Shown here: positions 47,472 through 57,639 of the stretch, in pieces | Layout: each line of letters opens with the position of its first letter | Numbering within the stretch: position 1 is the first letter of the stretch | From: Anaeramoeba flamelloides | Taxonomy: Eukaryota; Metamonada; Anaeramoebidae | Assembly: GCA_027625915.1 (NCBI GenBank) | Contig: JANTQA010000008.1 | Location: 8,788,501-8,852,500, forward strand | Direction: 5' to 3' | Length of the DNA stretch: 64,000 bases | The notes under the pieces: model-generated | Seen by the model: the letters and a program-made list of their open reading frames with translations, nothing else | The model's database searches: none | Told to the model about the DNA's origin: nothing | Position numbers and translations under genes: made by a program

Positions 47472-50400
47472 ATGTCAAGAGCAACACACAAATTTGTAAC
47501 GCTCAAAAGAAAGCCCAAAAAAAAAAAAAAAAGTACTTCACATTATCAAGATGAAACCTTATCAAAAAAAATTCTAAAAAAAAAACAAAAAAGATTAAAT
47601 AAAGAAAGGAATGAATTAGTAAAGTGGGTTCAAAAAATTCTTCAAGCCCCAGAACTTTCTGAAGAAGAAATCTTTGACGAAAATGGCGTCTACCTCTTGA
47701 ATATTTTGAATATGGTATCTCCAACACGTGAATTGATCTTTGAAAGGATCAAAAACAAAGCACAGCAGTGTCGCGAGAATTTAGGAGAGTACCAACAGAG
47801 CCTCATCAAGGTCTTTGATTTCCAAAAGGATTCCCTGTTTAGCATAACTGATGTCATCAACAAGCCATCAAAGGCTAAAAATTTAATGATCCCATCACTA
47901 TCGCACATCAAAAAGTGTCTCGAAACCCAAGGCCAAATTTTGGATTTGACTAAGGGTTCTCGTGTTGTTAGAATTTTGAAAGAAGATTTAGATCCTGATG
48001 ATCCCATCAATAAACATTTAATCAAAAAGAATTCCAATTCTACCAAGAAAATACTTGTAGTTAAAAATTCTTGGTTTGACTGGAAAGGAGGGGAGTCTGG
48101 CCAAGAAGATCTTTGGCTAATCAGCAAAAGTTCCTTATCAGAGGAAAAACAATCACAAACCCGACTAAAATCTAAATCTAAATCAAAAAAAAATACAAAG
48201 CCAACATCAATTGAAAAAAAAAAGGAAAGCCGAAAACAAAACCCACAACCCAAACGGAAAGACAAACCTCCCAAAGATCAAAAAGATTTCAAAAAAAAAA
48301 AAAATGAGAGCAATCCATTACATCTTTCAAAAGCTCAACCAAAAAAACAAAAGCAGAAACAAAAAGAACAATTAAACCAAAATAAAAAGACAAATGGAAA
48401 AGAAATCGATACTAAACTTAAAAAACCATCTTCAAAAAGAGAAAAAGAAAGAGAAAGAGAAAGAAAAAAAAAAAGAGAAAGAGAAAGAGAAAGAAAAAAA
48501 AAAAGAGAAAGAGAAAGGGAAAAAGAAAAAGAAAAAGAAAGAGAAAAAGAAAAAGAAAAAAAAATTGAAAAAAAAAAAGGGGGTGGTGAGTATGATGAAA
48601 ACGATTTTGATTTTAGCACCGATTCTGAGAATGGATCCAATAACAAAGTTCAAGACAAGAATAAAAATATAAATAAAAATGATAGTGGAAGTGAAAGTGA
48701 AAGTGATTTTTCATCAGAATACGAATTTGAAATTTCACTTGAGGAACATCTCCAAGAGCAGTCAAGGCAATTAACAAAATTTTACATCGATCTTGACAAA
48801 ACACAAAGATTTATTAAAGATTCTAAAGTTGATTTAATGCAAATCAAATCACAAACAAAGAGAAAGGAGCTATTATTAAAAATCCAAGAATTGGAACCAC
48901 GCGTTACTGAATTAGGAGACAAAATTCAGGAAAAAAATGAAGAAGTAAGTACTCTAAAAAAATTAATTCAAGGCCAAGAAGAAAAAAATAAACTTGACGA
49001 CAAAAAACAAAGCATAAAAGAGTGCGAAAAGAAAATTGAACTTTATACCAAACAAAAAGAAAAAATCCAAAAGAAATTAAATCTGACCAAAGATGAATTA
49101 AAAAAACAAAAATTACAAAAACAACAATTAAAATTAAGGAAAGAATTACTAAAATTAAATTCCAAATATATCCAATTAAAACAAACAATTAACCAATTAA
49201 CCATTGAAGAAAACGAAAAATCAAAATTAATAAGTGAAAAATTGAAAAAAATGGCAAATCAAGATCATTTACAAATAAACACTGAAGAGAAAAACCAATT
49301 TAGGGTCATAAGAAAGCGAATTTTAAAATTACAAAAAAATATAATAAACGAACTACCTTACGAGTATAAAAAAAATCGGACCTTTCTCAATATAAAAAAA
49401 GATTTTCAATACCTTGTCGCCAAGGGCAAAGATGATGAAAGCGGCAGTGATGGTGTTGTTGATGATGATGATGATGATGAGGAGGAGGAGGATGAAGACT
49501 TAAAATATCTCAAACAGCAATCTAGCACAAATTCTGAAAATGATTTTGATTTTGGCACAGATTCCGATGAACATAAATACAAAAATGATCCACAATATTA
49601 TTTTAGTACGAGTTCGCCAACTTCTTCAAATGAAAAGTCAGATAATAACGATTATGGAAGTTATAGCGATGGTGAAAATAGTGTTAAAAATAAAAAAAAA
49701 AATAAAGGCAAAATTGGATATGAAATAAAAAACCGTGGAAACAAAAAAAACAAGAAGAAAAGAAAAAAGCCCAAACAAAGTAACACCGATTTGCTAATCT
49801 CCCAAAAAACAAAAAAAAATAACCCAGAATCAAAGCCCCTTAAAATGTTTGACATTAAAGGATATGAATTAATTAACCTTGATCCAAGATCTGTGTATTT
49901 CAATTTGACTTTTGCCACAAAACAAATAAAAAAAGTTGAAAAGGATTGCAGCAATATTAATAATCTTGAGACATTATATATATATAACACATATGATAGG
50001 TGGAAACATGTCCATCCAAAGCGCATCGACGTGGATAAAACAACTAAAAAGGCAACGAGTTTTCTTAAAACCAAATTTGAAAATGCAATGAAGGAAAGTA
50101 AATTATGGTGCAGAGTGGGCGTTTTCTATTACCCATTATCTGTCTACACCACCGGCAACACCATGCCAAGAACGGGTAAAATCTGGGTCGAAAAAAAACG
50201 ATTAGTTGTATCAATTAATACAGTTGGCAAAGTGTTCCAATGCTACTGGAACAAAAAATTAAAAATCTTAATTCATAATGACCGCCCATCACATTTTCTA
50301 TTGATAAATAATAACAAGAAGCAAATACATGTGCGAACCGAAAACGCCCACCAAAAAAGAGTATTGCTATTTGTTTTGTTAAGATTTGCCCTTTCAAAGG

Positions 50401-50915
50401 CAAAGGATAAGATTATCGGAGATAACCGATATTCACCGTTGCCACCAACCCACAAACTTAGCATCACCGTCTTGCCACCCTTAAGGAAAACGTCTTCGTC
50501 GGACGAAAAGTTTTTAATAACAACACCAAAGATCAACTCCAAGTTGATGGATAACAAAGAAACACCAGAAGACTTGATAAAATCTGGTTGGAAAGATGGC
50601 AAAATTATCTTTTTATGCCACGTAGTAGTCGCACGCATGGTCCCCTTCCACCCCGCATATTTCACCATCAAAAAATCAGGGATCGAAATACAATTAGTCT
50701 TAAAAAATTTGATCAAATTGCCTTTCAAACAACAGATAACTTTCAAAATTGAGAAAAATATTGAAGGACTCTTTGAATTGAATGCAATAACTAAAAAAAA
50801 TATAATTACAAATATCCGTGTTTTAGCCCATTCGAAAACACAAAGAAAATTAATAGAAAAGTCCTTTTGTTATTTTTTTGAAAGATGGGCTTTACAAAAC
50901 CAACATAAAAAATAA
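47472..50915 (+). CDS. CH-like domain, acidic low-complexity and coiled-coil protein
   Basis: Single-exon gene of 1147 residues. Residues about 46-155 look like a calponin-homology domain: LVKWVQKILQAP, DENGVYLLNILNMVSP, CRENLGEYQQSLIKVFDFQ and IKKCLE. Such domains bind actin or microtubules. Residues about 215-385 are Lys/Glu/Arg-rich low complexity. A coiled coil spans about 423-630 with heptad-like Leu/Ile spacing. A DDDDDEEEE run lies at about 663-677. The motif NDFDF-S/G-TDS occurs twice, before the coiled coil and after the acidic run, and could be CK2-phosphorylated (inference). Residues about 791-1147 are complex, with β-rich repeats resembling two PH-like folds (KIWVEKKRLVVSINT…; YFTIKKSGIEIQLVL…), but this is only a guess. 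The role is probably cytoskeletal scaffolding. The start ATG at 47472 follows a T-rich leader and no upstream exon is needed. Confidence 0.88.
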   Translation: MSRATHKFVTLKRKPKKKKKSTSHYQDETLSKKILKKKQKRLNKERNELVKWVQKILQAPELSEEEIFDENGVYLLNILNMVSPTRELIFERIKNKAQQCRENLGEYQQSLIKVFDFQKDSLFSITDVINKPSKAKNLMIPSLSHIKKCLETQGQILDLTKGSRVVRILKEDLDPDDPINKHLIKKNSNSTKKILVVKNSWFDWKGGESGQEDLWLISKSSLSEEKQSQTRLKSKSKSKKNTKPTSIEKKKESRKQNPQPKRKDKPPKDQKDFKKKKNESNPLHLSKAQPKKQKQKQKEQLNQNKKTNGKEIDTKLKKPSSKREKERERERKKKRERERERKKKREREREKEKEKEREKEKEKKIEKKKGGGEYDENDFDFSTDSENGSNNKVQDKNKNINKNDSGSESESDFSSEYEFEISLEEHLQEQSRQLTKFYIDLDKTQRFIKDSKVDLMQIKSQTKRKELLLKIQELEPRVTELGDKIQEKNEEVSTLKKLIQGQEEKNKLDDKKQSIKECEKKIELYTKQKEKIQKKLNLTKDELKKQKLQKQQLKLRKELLKLNSKYIQLKQTINQLTIEENEKSKLISEKLKKMANQDHLQINTEEKNQFRVIRKRILKLQKNIINELPYEYKKNRTFLNIKKDFQYLVAKGKDDESGSDGVVDDDDDDEEEEDEDLKYLKQQSSTNSENDFDFGTDSDEHKYKNDPQYYFSTSSPTSSNEKSDNNDYGSYSDGENSVKNKKKNKGKIGYEIKNRGNKKNKKKRKKPKQSNTDLLISQKTKKNNPESKPLKMFDIKGYELINLDPRSVYFNLTFATKQIKKVEKDCSNINNLETLYIYNTYDRWKHVHPKRIDVDKTTKKATSFLKTKFENAMKESKLWCRVGVFYYPLSVYTTGNTMPRTGKIWVEKKRLVVSINTVGKVFQCYWNKKLKILIHNDRPSHFLLINNNKKQIHVRTENAHQKRVLLFVLLRFALSKAKDKIIGDNRYSPLPPTHKLSITVLPPLRKTSSSDEKFLITTPKINSKLMDNKETPEDLIKSGWKDGKIIFLCHVVVARMVPFHPAYFTIKKSGIEIQLVLKNLIKLPFKQQITFKIEKNIEGLFELNAITKKNIITNIRVLAHSKTQRKLIEKSFCYFFERWALQNQHKK

Positions 50916-51041
50916 TAATTAACCCTTTCTTTCGATTTAGAAGTTATGTTTTTTTTTATCCTTTTTTACCACAAATCCTCTTTTTTTTCTCTTTTTCTTA
51001 TACGTTCCACTCCATGCTTTATATATTTAAAAATAATCACT

Positions 51042-51080
<39 letters not shown>

Positions 51081-54000
51081 AATTAAAATTTTTATTAATT
51101 TTTGATTCAAAAAATAAAATTCATAATCAAACAGTGGACAATTCAACTCTTTTTAGAAATAAATTATAAAACCTAAAAACAAGAAAAGTTTTTTACATTT
51201 TTTGGAATTTACCCATATAAATTATATTTTGAATTCTATTTATTTGTTCCCTTTTTTTTTTGGAAACAATCTTAAAAAAAAAGGAAATAAGAATGATACA
51301 TTTAAAAAAAAATATTGATTACTTTATAGTGGTTAAAAATAAAATTCAGATTGTTTTTGAGTTATTAAGTTAGGGGTTTCACTGAAAAATAAAATTTTAT
51401 ATAGAATTTCATACTAAAATTTTTTTAAAAAAAAAAATTATTTAATATTGTTCCCATAAAAAGAATGATCAGTTTTTATAATGGAACTGATGAATTTTTC
51501 TTGGCTATTATTCAACATTGTGATTATAAAATTCAAGTAATATTTTTCTTGCTTTTTTAAAAATTCAAAATAAATTTTAAATATAAAAAACCAATTTTGT
51601 GATTAAAACTATATATATTCTATTTAATATAAATCTATTGATAAAACTTTAATATTTGTGAAAAAAAGCTTAATACGGTTTTTAAATGAAAAAATTAATT
51701 GAAGATTAAAATAAAAAGTTAAACCAACTAAGGGAAGAAATAAACAATTTAAAAGAATAACCATTTATATAACCATCAATTGAATTAAAGAGTAATTTTT
51801 TTTTTTTTTCAATCTCCTTAATTATTAAAACTTGGGGGGTTATTTTAGAAATTTCAAAAATAACCAAAAATTTAAATAATTTTTGAAGGATATAAAAACC
51901 AAAAAAAAATCTATAAGTTAAAGAAGGAATTTAAAAAACAGTATGGTATACCCTAGACTATTTTGTCTTTAGGAATATATTTTTTCATTTATAAATTCAA
52001 TTTTTTTTTTTTCATTTTTTTTTCTAAGGAACTAATTAAAAACCACATTGAACATTTTTTTATTTTCATTTGTTTTCATAAATTTTTATTTATTAATTTT
52101 GTTTATTTGGAGATTAAATATTCATAATTAAAAAGGATACAATTATAATAATAATGAATTGAATGAATTTCATAAATTTTATTTAATATAGTTATCAAAA
52201 TTAATTTTTATTTTTTAAATCTGATTATTTGTTTATTTTTTCGATCACAATTATTTTTGCAATTTTGTCAAATTGATTTTTTTTATTTTTGTTATTTTAT
52301 TTTATTTTATTTTATTTTTTTTTTTTTAATTAAATTTTGTTACAAAAAAATAATTGAAAGAAATAATAAACACTATGAAAATTGAGAAGATTTAATTTCC
52401 TTTGAAATATTGAATTTAGAAAATTAAAAAATCTTCTTTTAATCATTTTAATATTTGTATTACCCAAAGAATTTGGAAAATGTTGCGATATACACTCTTT
52501 TGATTTTTTCCTAATTTTTTTATAATATATATATTTGAAAAAGTTAAAGTGTTGTGGGGCATTCCTATTCTAAATACCAACTTGAATAAGAAGGGTATTA
52601 TTATATTGGTTATAATTAATCTTAAATTGGTTGATTCTGAAATAAAAATTACATTTACTATTTTCAACAGTCACAGAAGAAGTGAAATGTTCTATATTTT
52701 TTCTTAATTTTGTATTCATTTTCATTTTTCATAAAAAATTATGGTTAGAATAAATTAAAAAGAATATTTCCAATAGTCTTAAAACTGCAGGTACTATTGT
52801 GTTTGTTTTTTATTAAGTTATATATATATATATATATGTGTGTCTTTCTCTACAATTTTGGTATTTTTTATTTTTTCTAATTTCCGCTTATTGACACCAA
52901 AAATAATATTCACTCTTATACTATTATTAAAAATTGAATGAGACTTGTTGATCAATAAACTAATAAAGAAAAAAATTCAAAGAGAAAAAACTGAAACATT
53001 TTTTTCTTATTTTGGAAACATAATTAAAAATCTATTAATTTTGAATTGAAAGAAGAGGTATTTATTGAAAACTGAATTTATCATGTTTTAAAAAGTTTAT
53101 ATACTCCGTTTTTTGATCATAAGAGATTGATACAAAATAGATTTGTAATAAAATACTAAATGTCTTGAAATACTAAAATTGTTCGAAAAATAAGAAGGTA
53201 TTTTATTTTTTTGGAATAATTTTTTTGGAAAACAACCATTTCAATTTCGATTTCTAAAGTATAAAACGGAATTAAGGGAAGAATAAGACTATAAAATCAT
53301 GTTTAATTGCTTTTTTTGAATTGAAATTTTTTTATTCAATAATTAAATCTATAATAGACATCGGGGATTTGGTACTTATTTTCATTCATGAGATTTACTT
53401 TTTGAGATTATTTATTACAAAATGGATTTTAAAAATTACAAATACACATTAGGAATAAAACTGGTTGTAGCTTGAATGTTTGGTAGTAATTATATTTTAT
53501 ATTTTTTTAGTTGAAGGAAATAAACAAAAAAAAGCAATTTATTTTCACAGCCCTTAGAAAGAATAGTTTAATTTCAATTTTGGTTTTAAAATTGTTTTGT
53601 TTAGGTGGAGTGTTTTCCACTCGGTACAAAAAAACAGGAGTTATATTTAGTCAAGAAAAAAATTTTAAATGAAATTTCAAATTATTGCCAAGAAATAAAA
53701 TGTTTTTCGTTATTTATTCGAATTTAGGAAGAAAAACGAGCAAACTCAAACCCTTATTGACTGATCTTGAAATGATTTTAATTTTAGTAACTACAAAATA
53801 AGAAAACGTTGAATATATTTTTATTTTTTTTCGATTTTAAGTAAAAGATTATGGGGGTTTGTTGAACTCAAATAGTGAATTCGGGGTTGTTTTTAACAAT
53901 ATTCTAATTAAATGTGGCTGTCTATATTCATTAAACAAATTCTTTAAAAAAAAAACATTGTCCCCGTATATTAAGACATATATGTATATATATATAATTT

Positions 54001-54467
54001 AACAAATATTATCTAACTACTAATATTTCAAAATAGTGGTATTTACACACACACCCTTGTATATTTTAGAGTATTTAATATAATTTTAAGACAACAGGAT
54101 ACTATTATAAAAATTTCACAGATCAAATTTTTAATAAACTATATTTCATAATAAAGATCCCCACTTTTTTTTATTTTTTTATAACTTTTTTTTATTTTAT
54201 ATTAAGATGTAAAAAAATATTTCCAGTGGATAAAACTGATGAATAAAATAGTAATTTTTTTATTAGAAGGGATAACTTAAATTTATAAAAATATTTATTT
54301 TTAAAATTTGCTTTTTAATGTGCTTGCTTGGAATTTTGACAATCATAAGTTAATCTTCTTGTTTTTTGGTTGATTGAATATTGTTTTGATCAAATTTAAT
54401 TTCATTAATCACCATTCTAATAAGTAATGAGTTTAAATTTTAAAAGTTTGATTCTTAAAAAAAAGTA
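50916..54467. other. Gene-poor intergenic region
   Basis: A long T tract (about 51044-51077) follows the CH-domain gene. The rest is A+T-rich with an (AT)n tract near 52820 and a (TTTTA)n-like tract near 52290-52320. One weak small open frame is listed separately. A GAGTG/CACTC stem-loop lies at about 53607-53621. Confidence 0.4.
52570..52719 (-). CDS. Possible 49-residue protein, roadblock/LC7-like
   Basis: Minus-strand open frame of 49 codons with a normal ATG. It starts MNTKLRKNIEHFTSSVTVEN and ends FYFRINQFKINYNQYNNTLL then IQVGI. The pattern F-x-RI-x(3)-K…LLIxV loosely resembles the C-terminal half of dynein light chain roadblock/LC7 proteins (…FLRIRSKKHEI…YLLIVIQ). A full LC7 is about 95 residues, so upstream exons would be required and I did not find them. 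It may equally be chance or an isolated exon. Confidence 0.22.
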   Translation of the reverse strand: MNTKLRKNIEHFTSSVTVENSKCNFYFRINQFKINYNQYNNTLLIQVGI

Positions 54468-54945
54468 CAGTGGTGGAAAAAACCCGTGTTCAGATAACCT
54501 TTAACCCATTGTTAAAATTTAACTCTTGTTTTTTTTTCAGACTTGGGTATTAAAAGTCCAGAAATCACTTATAGATTCTTGGTTCAGAACCAAATTGACT
54601 TTCGAGGTTAGATCTTTGATTAATCAAAATGGCTCAATTATATTAAATGCTTTTGTTTCAAAAATTTCATCATATTTACAAAATTTGTGAGATTAAATGA
54701 TTTTTTATTAAAAATTCAAAAAAATGAAATTATGTTCATTTTTTTGTGAAAAAATTAACTTTTAATCTTTCCTTATCTTCATAATTCTTTTTTAAAATTT
54801 ATTTAAAGAACCTTATTTCTCATTTATATACTGTTTTCATCCCCTTAATTTATTTCTTTTATTTCTAGAGTCAGCCAATATTTTTTATATGAGTTAAATT
54901 TTAGTAATGGGTTAAAATAAAAAACACGTGTTAGTTACACCACTG
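54468..54945. mobile_element. TA-flanked CAGTGGTG element, 478 bp
   Basis: The left end CAGTGGTGGAAAAAACCCGT and the right end ACACGTGTTAGTTACACCAC followed by TG are inverted. A second matching block, TTTAACCCATTGTTAAAATT, is inverted as AATTTTAGTAATGGGTTAAA. TA flanks both ends. The terminal CAGTGGTG(G/T) with a TA duplication is typical of Tc1/mariner-type elements. It has no transposase frame, so it is a MITE; a single copy in the window. Confidence 0.8.
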
Positions 54946-54947
54946 TA

Positions 54948-55798
54948 ATTACAAATCAATTTTCCTTATCTTAACAATTCAAACGAATGTCAGGAATCAT
55001 TTTCCTTTCTGATATTTTTTTCATTGCTATACTTCTTCTTACTTTTTTACAACTCATAAGTCCTAAAGTAAGAGCTTCAAGTGTTCAATTCCAATTTTTT
55101 CTTCAAGTCCTTTTAAATCATATTACCAAGAATTTTATAAAGTAACAATGATTTCAATTCTAAATCCAAGAAATATTTTTTAAATTAAATAAAGGGGAAG
55201 AGATATAAATTCTAGATCCTTCAATTGAGAAATTCAATAGTACCTCTCCAAATTTACATTGTTAGGTTTGTTTTACTACCCCAATTCAAAAACTTGTATA
55301 TTGTATTATATTTTTCAAAAATGTTTGAAGATGAATGAGTTGCAATAAAAAAGTTAATGTTTAATGCTGATTTAATATATCTGTCAAATACACTTTCAAA
55401 AACCCAACTACAAGAAAAGGTGATAAGTTTTCAGTAAATTGGGAACAATTGTATGATTTCATCGATAATGAGGATTTTTCTTCGATTTAAAAGTAACAAA
55501 AAAATCGGTAAAAAAGAAATTGGAATACTAAAAAAACTGTTACAGTTGCAAATTTGTAAAAAGTAAAATCCTAATTTAAAAAATAAATTCTCACCATATT
55601 TTACTATAATTGTTACACAACGAAAACCAACCTGATTTTAAAATATTTTTTCAAAAATCATTTTTTGTTAAAATAAAATAATTTAAAAACCAAGTAAATT
55701 TTTTTTTTTATCTTTTTCTTTGCGAGTTTTTTCCTTGACAAAATCTAACCCATTACCCAATTTTTTTTTCTTATTTCCATCTTGTTTCTTCTTTAAAG
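54948..55798. other. Region 5' of the twinfilin coding exons
   Basis: The first visible twinfilin exon begins with TG after the acceptor TTCTTCTTTAAAG, so an upstream exon must end in A. A candidate donor is CCTAAA|GTAAGA at 55067/55068, which would give a 731 bp intron, but many other sites are possible. No other gene was seen. Confidence 0.4.
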
Positions 55799-55905
55799 TG
55801 TCAGGAATTTTTTGTACTTTAGATCTTATCCAAGAATTTGGAAACGCAAGAAAAGAAGGAATAGTACGTGCCTTTAAACTCGAAATTATAGAAGGTAATA
55901 AATAG

Positions 55906-55948
<43 letters not shown>

Positions 55949-57172
55949 GAATAATAAAAACAAAATTTCTTATCTTTTTTTTCTACAACTTGTTGACACA
56001 CAAAAATAGAACAAATTGTATCAACTGCAAAGTTTGATGTCCAAGGTAATGAAGTTGAAGATTTTGAAAAAATTAAGGACTTCATGGAACCAAAAAAAGG
56101 ATGTTATGTTTTATATAGATTAGATTCCCAGAACAAGCAATTTGGTTTTGAGTGGGCATTTTTCAGTTATGTAGGAGAAGGCTCCAAAGTCAAAGATCGA
56201 ATGTTGTATGCATCTTCAAAGGACAACTGCAGGAAGAAATTAGGATATACTTATTTCATTACAAACCTTTATGGAACAGACGCAGATGAATTTACCTTTG
56301 AAATGATCAAAGAAGCCCGTAAGCCTTCTTCTTCAAAAGAAGAAACACTCCAGTTGTTAACAGAAAATGAAAAAATACAACGTGAAGAAAAATTTATGGA
56401 AGTTGCAAAAGGATCACAAACAGAATATGTTCATGGCGTTGCTTTCCCTTGTTCGACAGATTTGATGGAGAAATTTAAAAATCTTGTTAGTGGACAAGTA
56501 AATTTGGTACAAGTCGCTCTTAATGTCCAAAAAGAAACACTTGAATTAGATAGCGCAGAAACAATTGGTAACCGTTTATTTTTGTTTGGGCCTTATTTAA
56601 TTTTTTCAACAAAAAAACTAATTTCTTTTTTTTTTTTTTTTTTTTTTAATTTTCTTCATTTTTTTTCTTCCTTTTTTCTCTTCTAAATTTCGTGTATTTT
56701 TCACTTTTTTTTTTTTTTTTTGTTTTCTCTTTTCTTCTTTTCTTTTTTTCATTCTTTTCTTCTTTTCTTTTTTTAATTCTAATAAATAAATTAACAAATA
56801 CAAATAGACTCTGTCGATAATGTTGTCAGAAATCTTAATAACGATCACCCACGCTATGTGTTCTGGAATTATAAATACATCAAAGATAATGAATCGAAAA
56901 ACACCTTAATTTTCTTCTATGTGTGCCCAGATATAGCACCAATCAAAGAAAAAATGTTGTATTCAACTGTAAAATCTGCTGCCCTGACACAAGCCAAACA
57001 GGTTGGTGTTGAACCTGAAAAAAAACTTGAAGTTCGAGATTTAAATGACCTTACTGAAGAATGGCTTAAAAACGAACTCCATCCAGTTAAAAAAGAAACA
57101 AATGTAAGAAGATTTACCAAACCAAAAAGAGCAGGAAGAGGTAGCCGTAGGTTGATCAGATCGAAGAAATAA
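55799..57172 (+). CDS. twf: Twinfilin (two ADF-H domains)
   Basis: Actin-monomer-sequestering and filament barbed-end capping protein of the ADF/cofilin superfamily. Coding exons are 55799-55894, 56010-56567 and 56808-57172, with canonical introns of 115 bp (GTAATA…AAATAG) and 240 bp (GTAACC…AAATAG). The exons total 1019 nt; adding one A from an upstream exon gives ATG and exactly 340 codons including the stop. The protein then starts MSGIFCTLDLIQEFGNARKE. The first ADF-H domain (about 5-140) contains CYVLYRLDSQN and RMLYASSKDNC. The second (about 170-315) contains HGVAFPCSTDLMEKF, RYVFWNYKY, MLYSTVKSA and LTEEWLKNELHPVK. The tail KPKRAGRGSRRLIRSKK matches the conserved twinfilin C-terminus that binds capping protein and phosphoinositides. 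Length (339) is typical. The split start codon is the oddity; a longer 5' exon with a few more residues is the alternative. Confidence 0.93.
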
Positions 57173-57639
57173 ATTTGATTTATTTTCTTTGCTTTTTTTT
57201 TTTTTTTTTTAATTCAAACGCCTCCTCAGTATTGACACCTACATTGGCCTTCTTTTTGAATACTCTTCAAATGCATTTTTTTGCGATGTATTTTATGACA
57301 CAACAAAATACAATTAAAACTTAATTTCAATTTATCAGGAGAATTTTGTTAACAATAAAAACAAATCACTTAAATAAATAAAAAAAATGATCTATAATTT
57401 TATAAAAAAGATCTATTAAAATCAGAAAGTTTTTATTATATTCTTTTTTTCTTTGTTTTTTTTTTTCCTACACAACACTAGCATGAAAAAATAAAATTGT
57501 AAAAAAAAAGTTAGACTAAACTACTACGTTTCTTAATCTATCATCTTGAATAATAGACTTTATTCGTAATAGAATCACAATTCCATAACTTTAAATTCAT
57601 GAAGATATTCTATTTATTGTTGTCAGTATAACCAACTTT
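57173..57639. other. Intergenic region 3' of twinfilin
   Basis: T-rich run directly after the stop, then A+T-rich DNA. No gene seen. Confidence 0.4.

Noticed and set aside
48335-48672. Long Phe/Ser and Lys/Glu frames opposite or beside the CH-domain gene
   Set aside because: Shadows of the Lys/Glu/Arg low-complexity coding region; they lack start context and family similarity.
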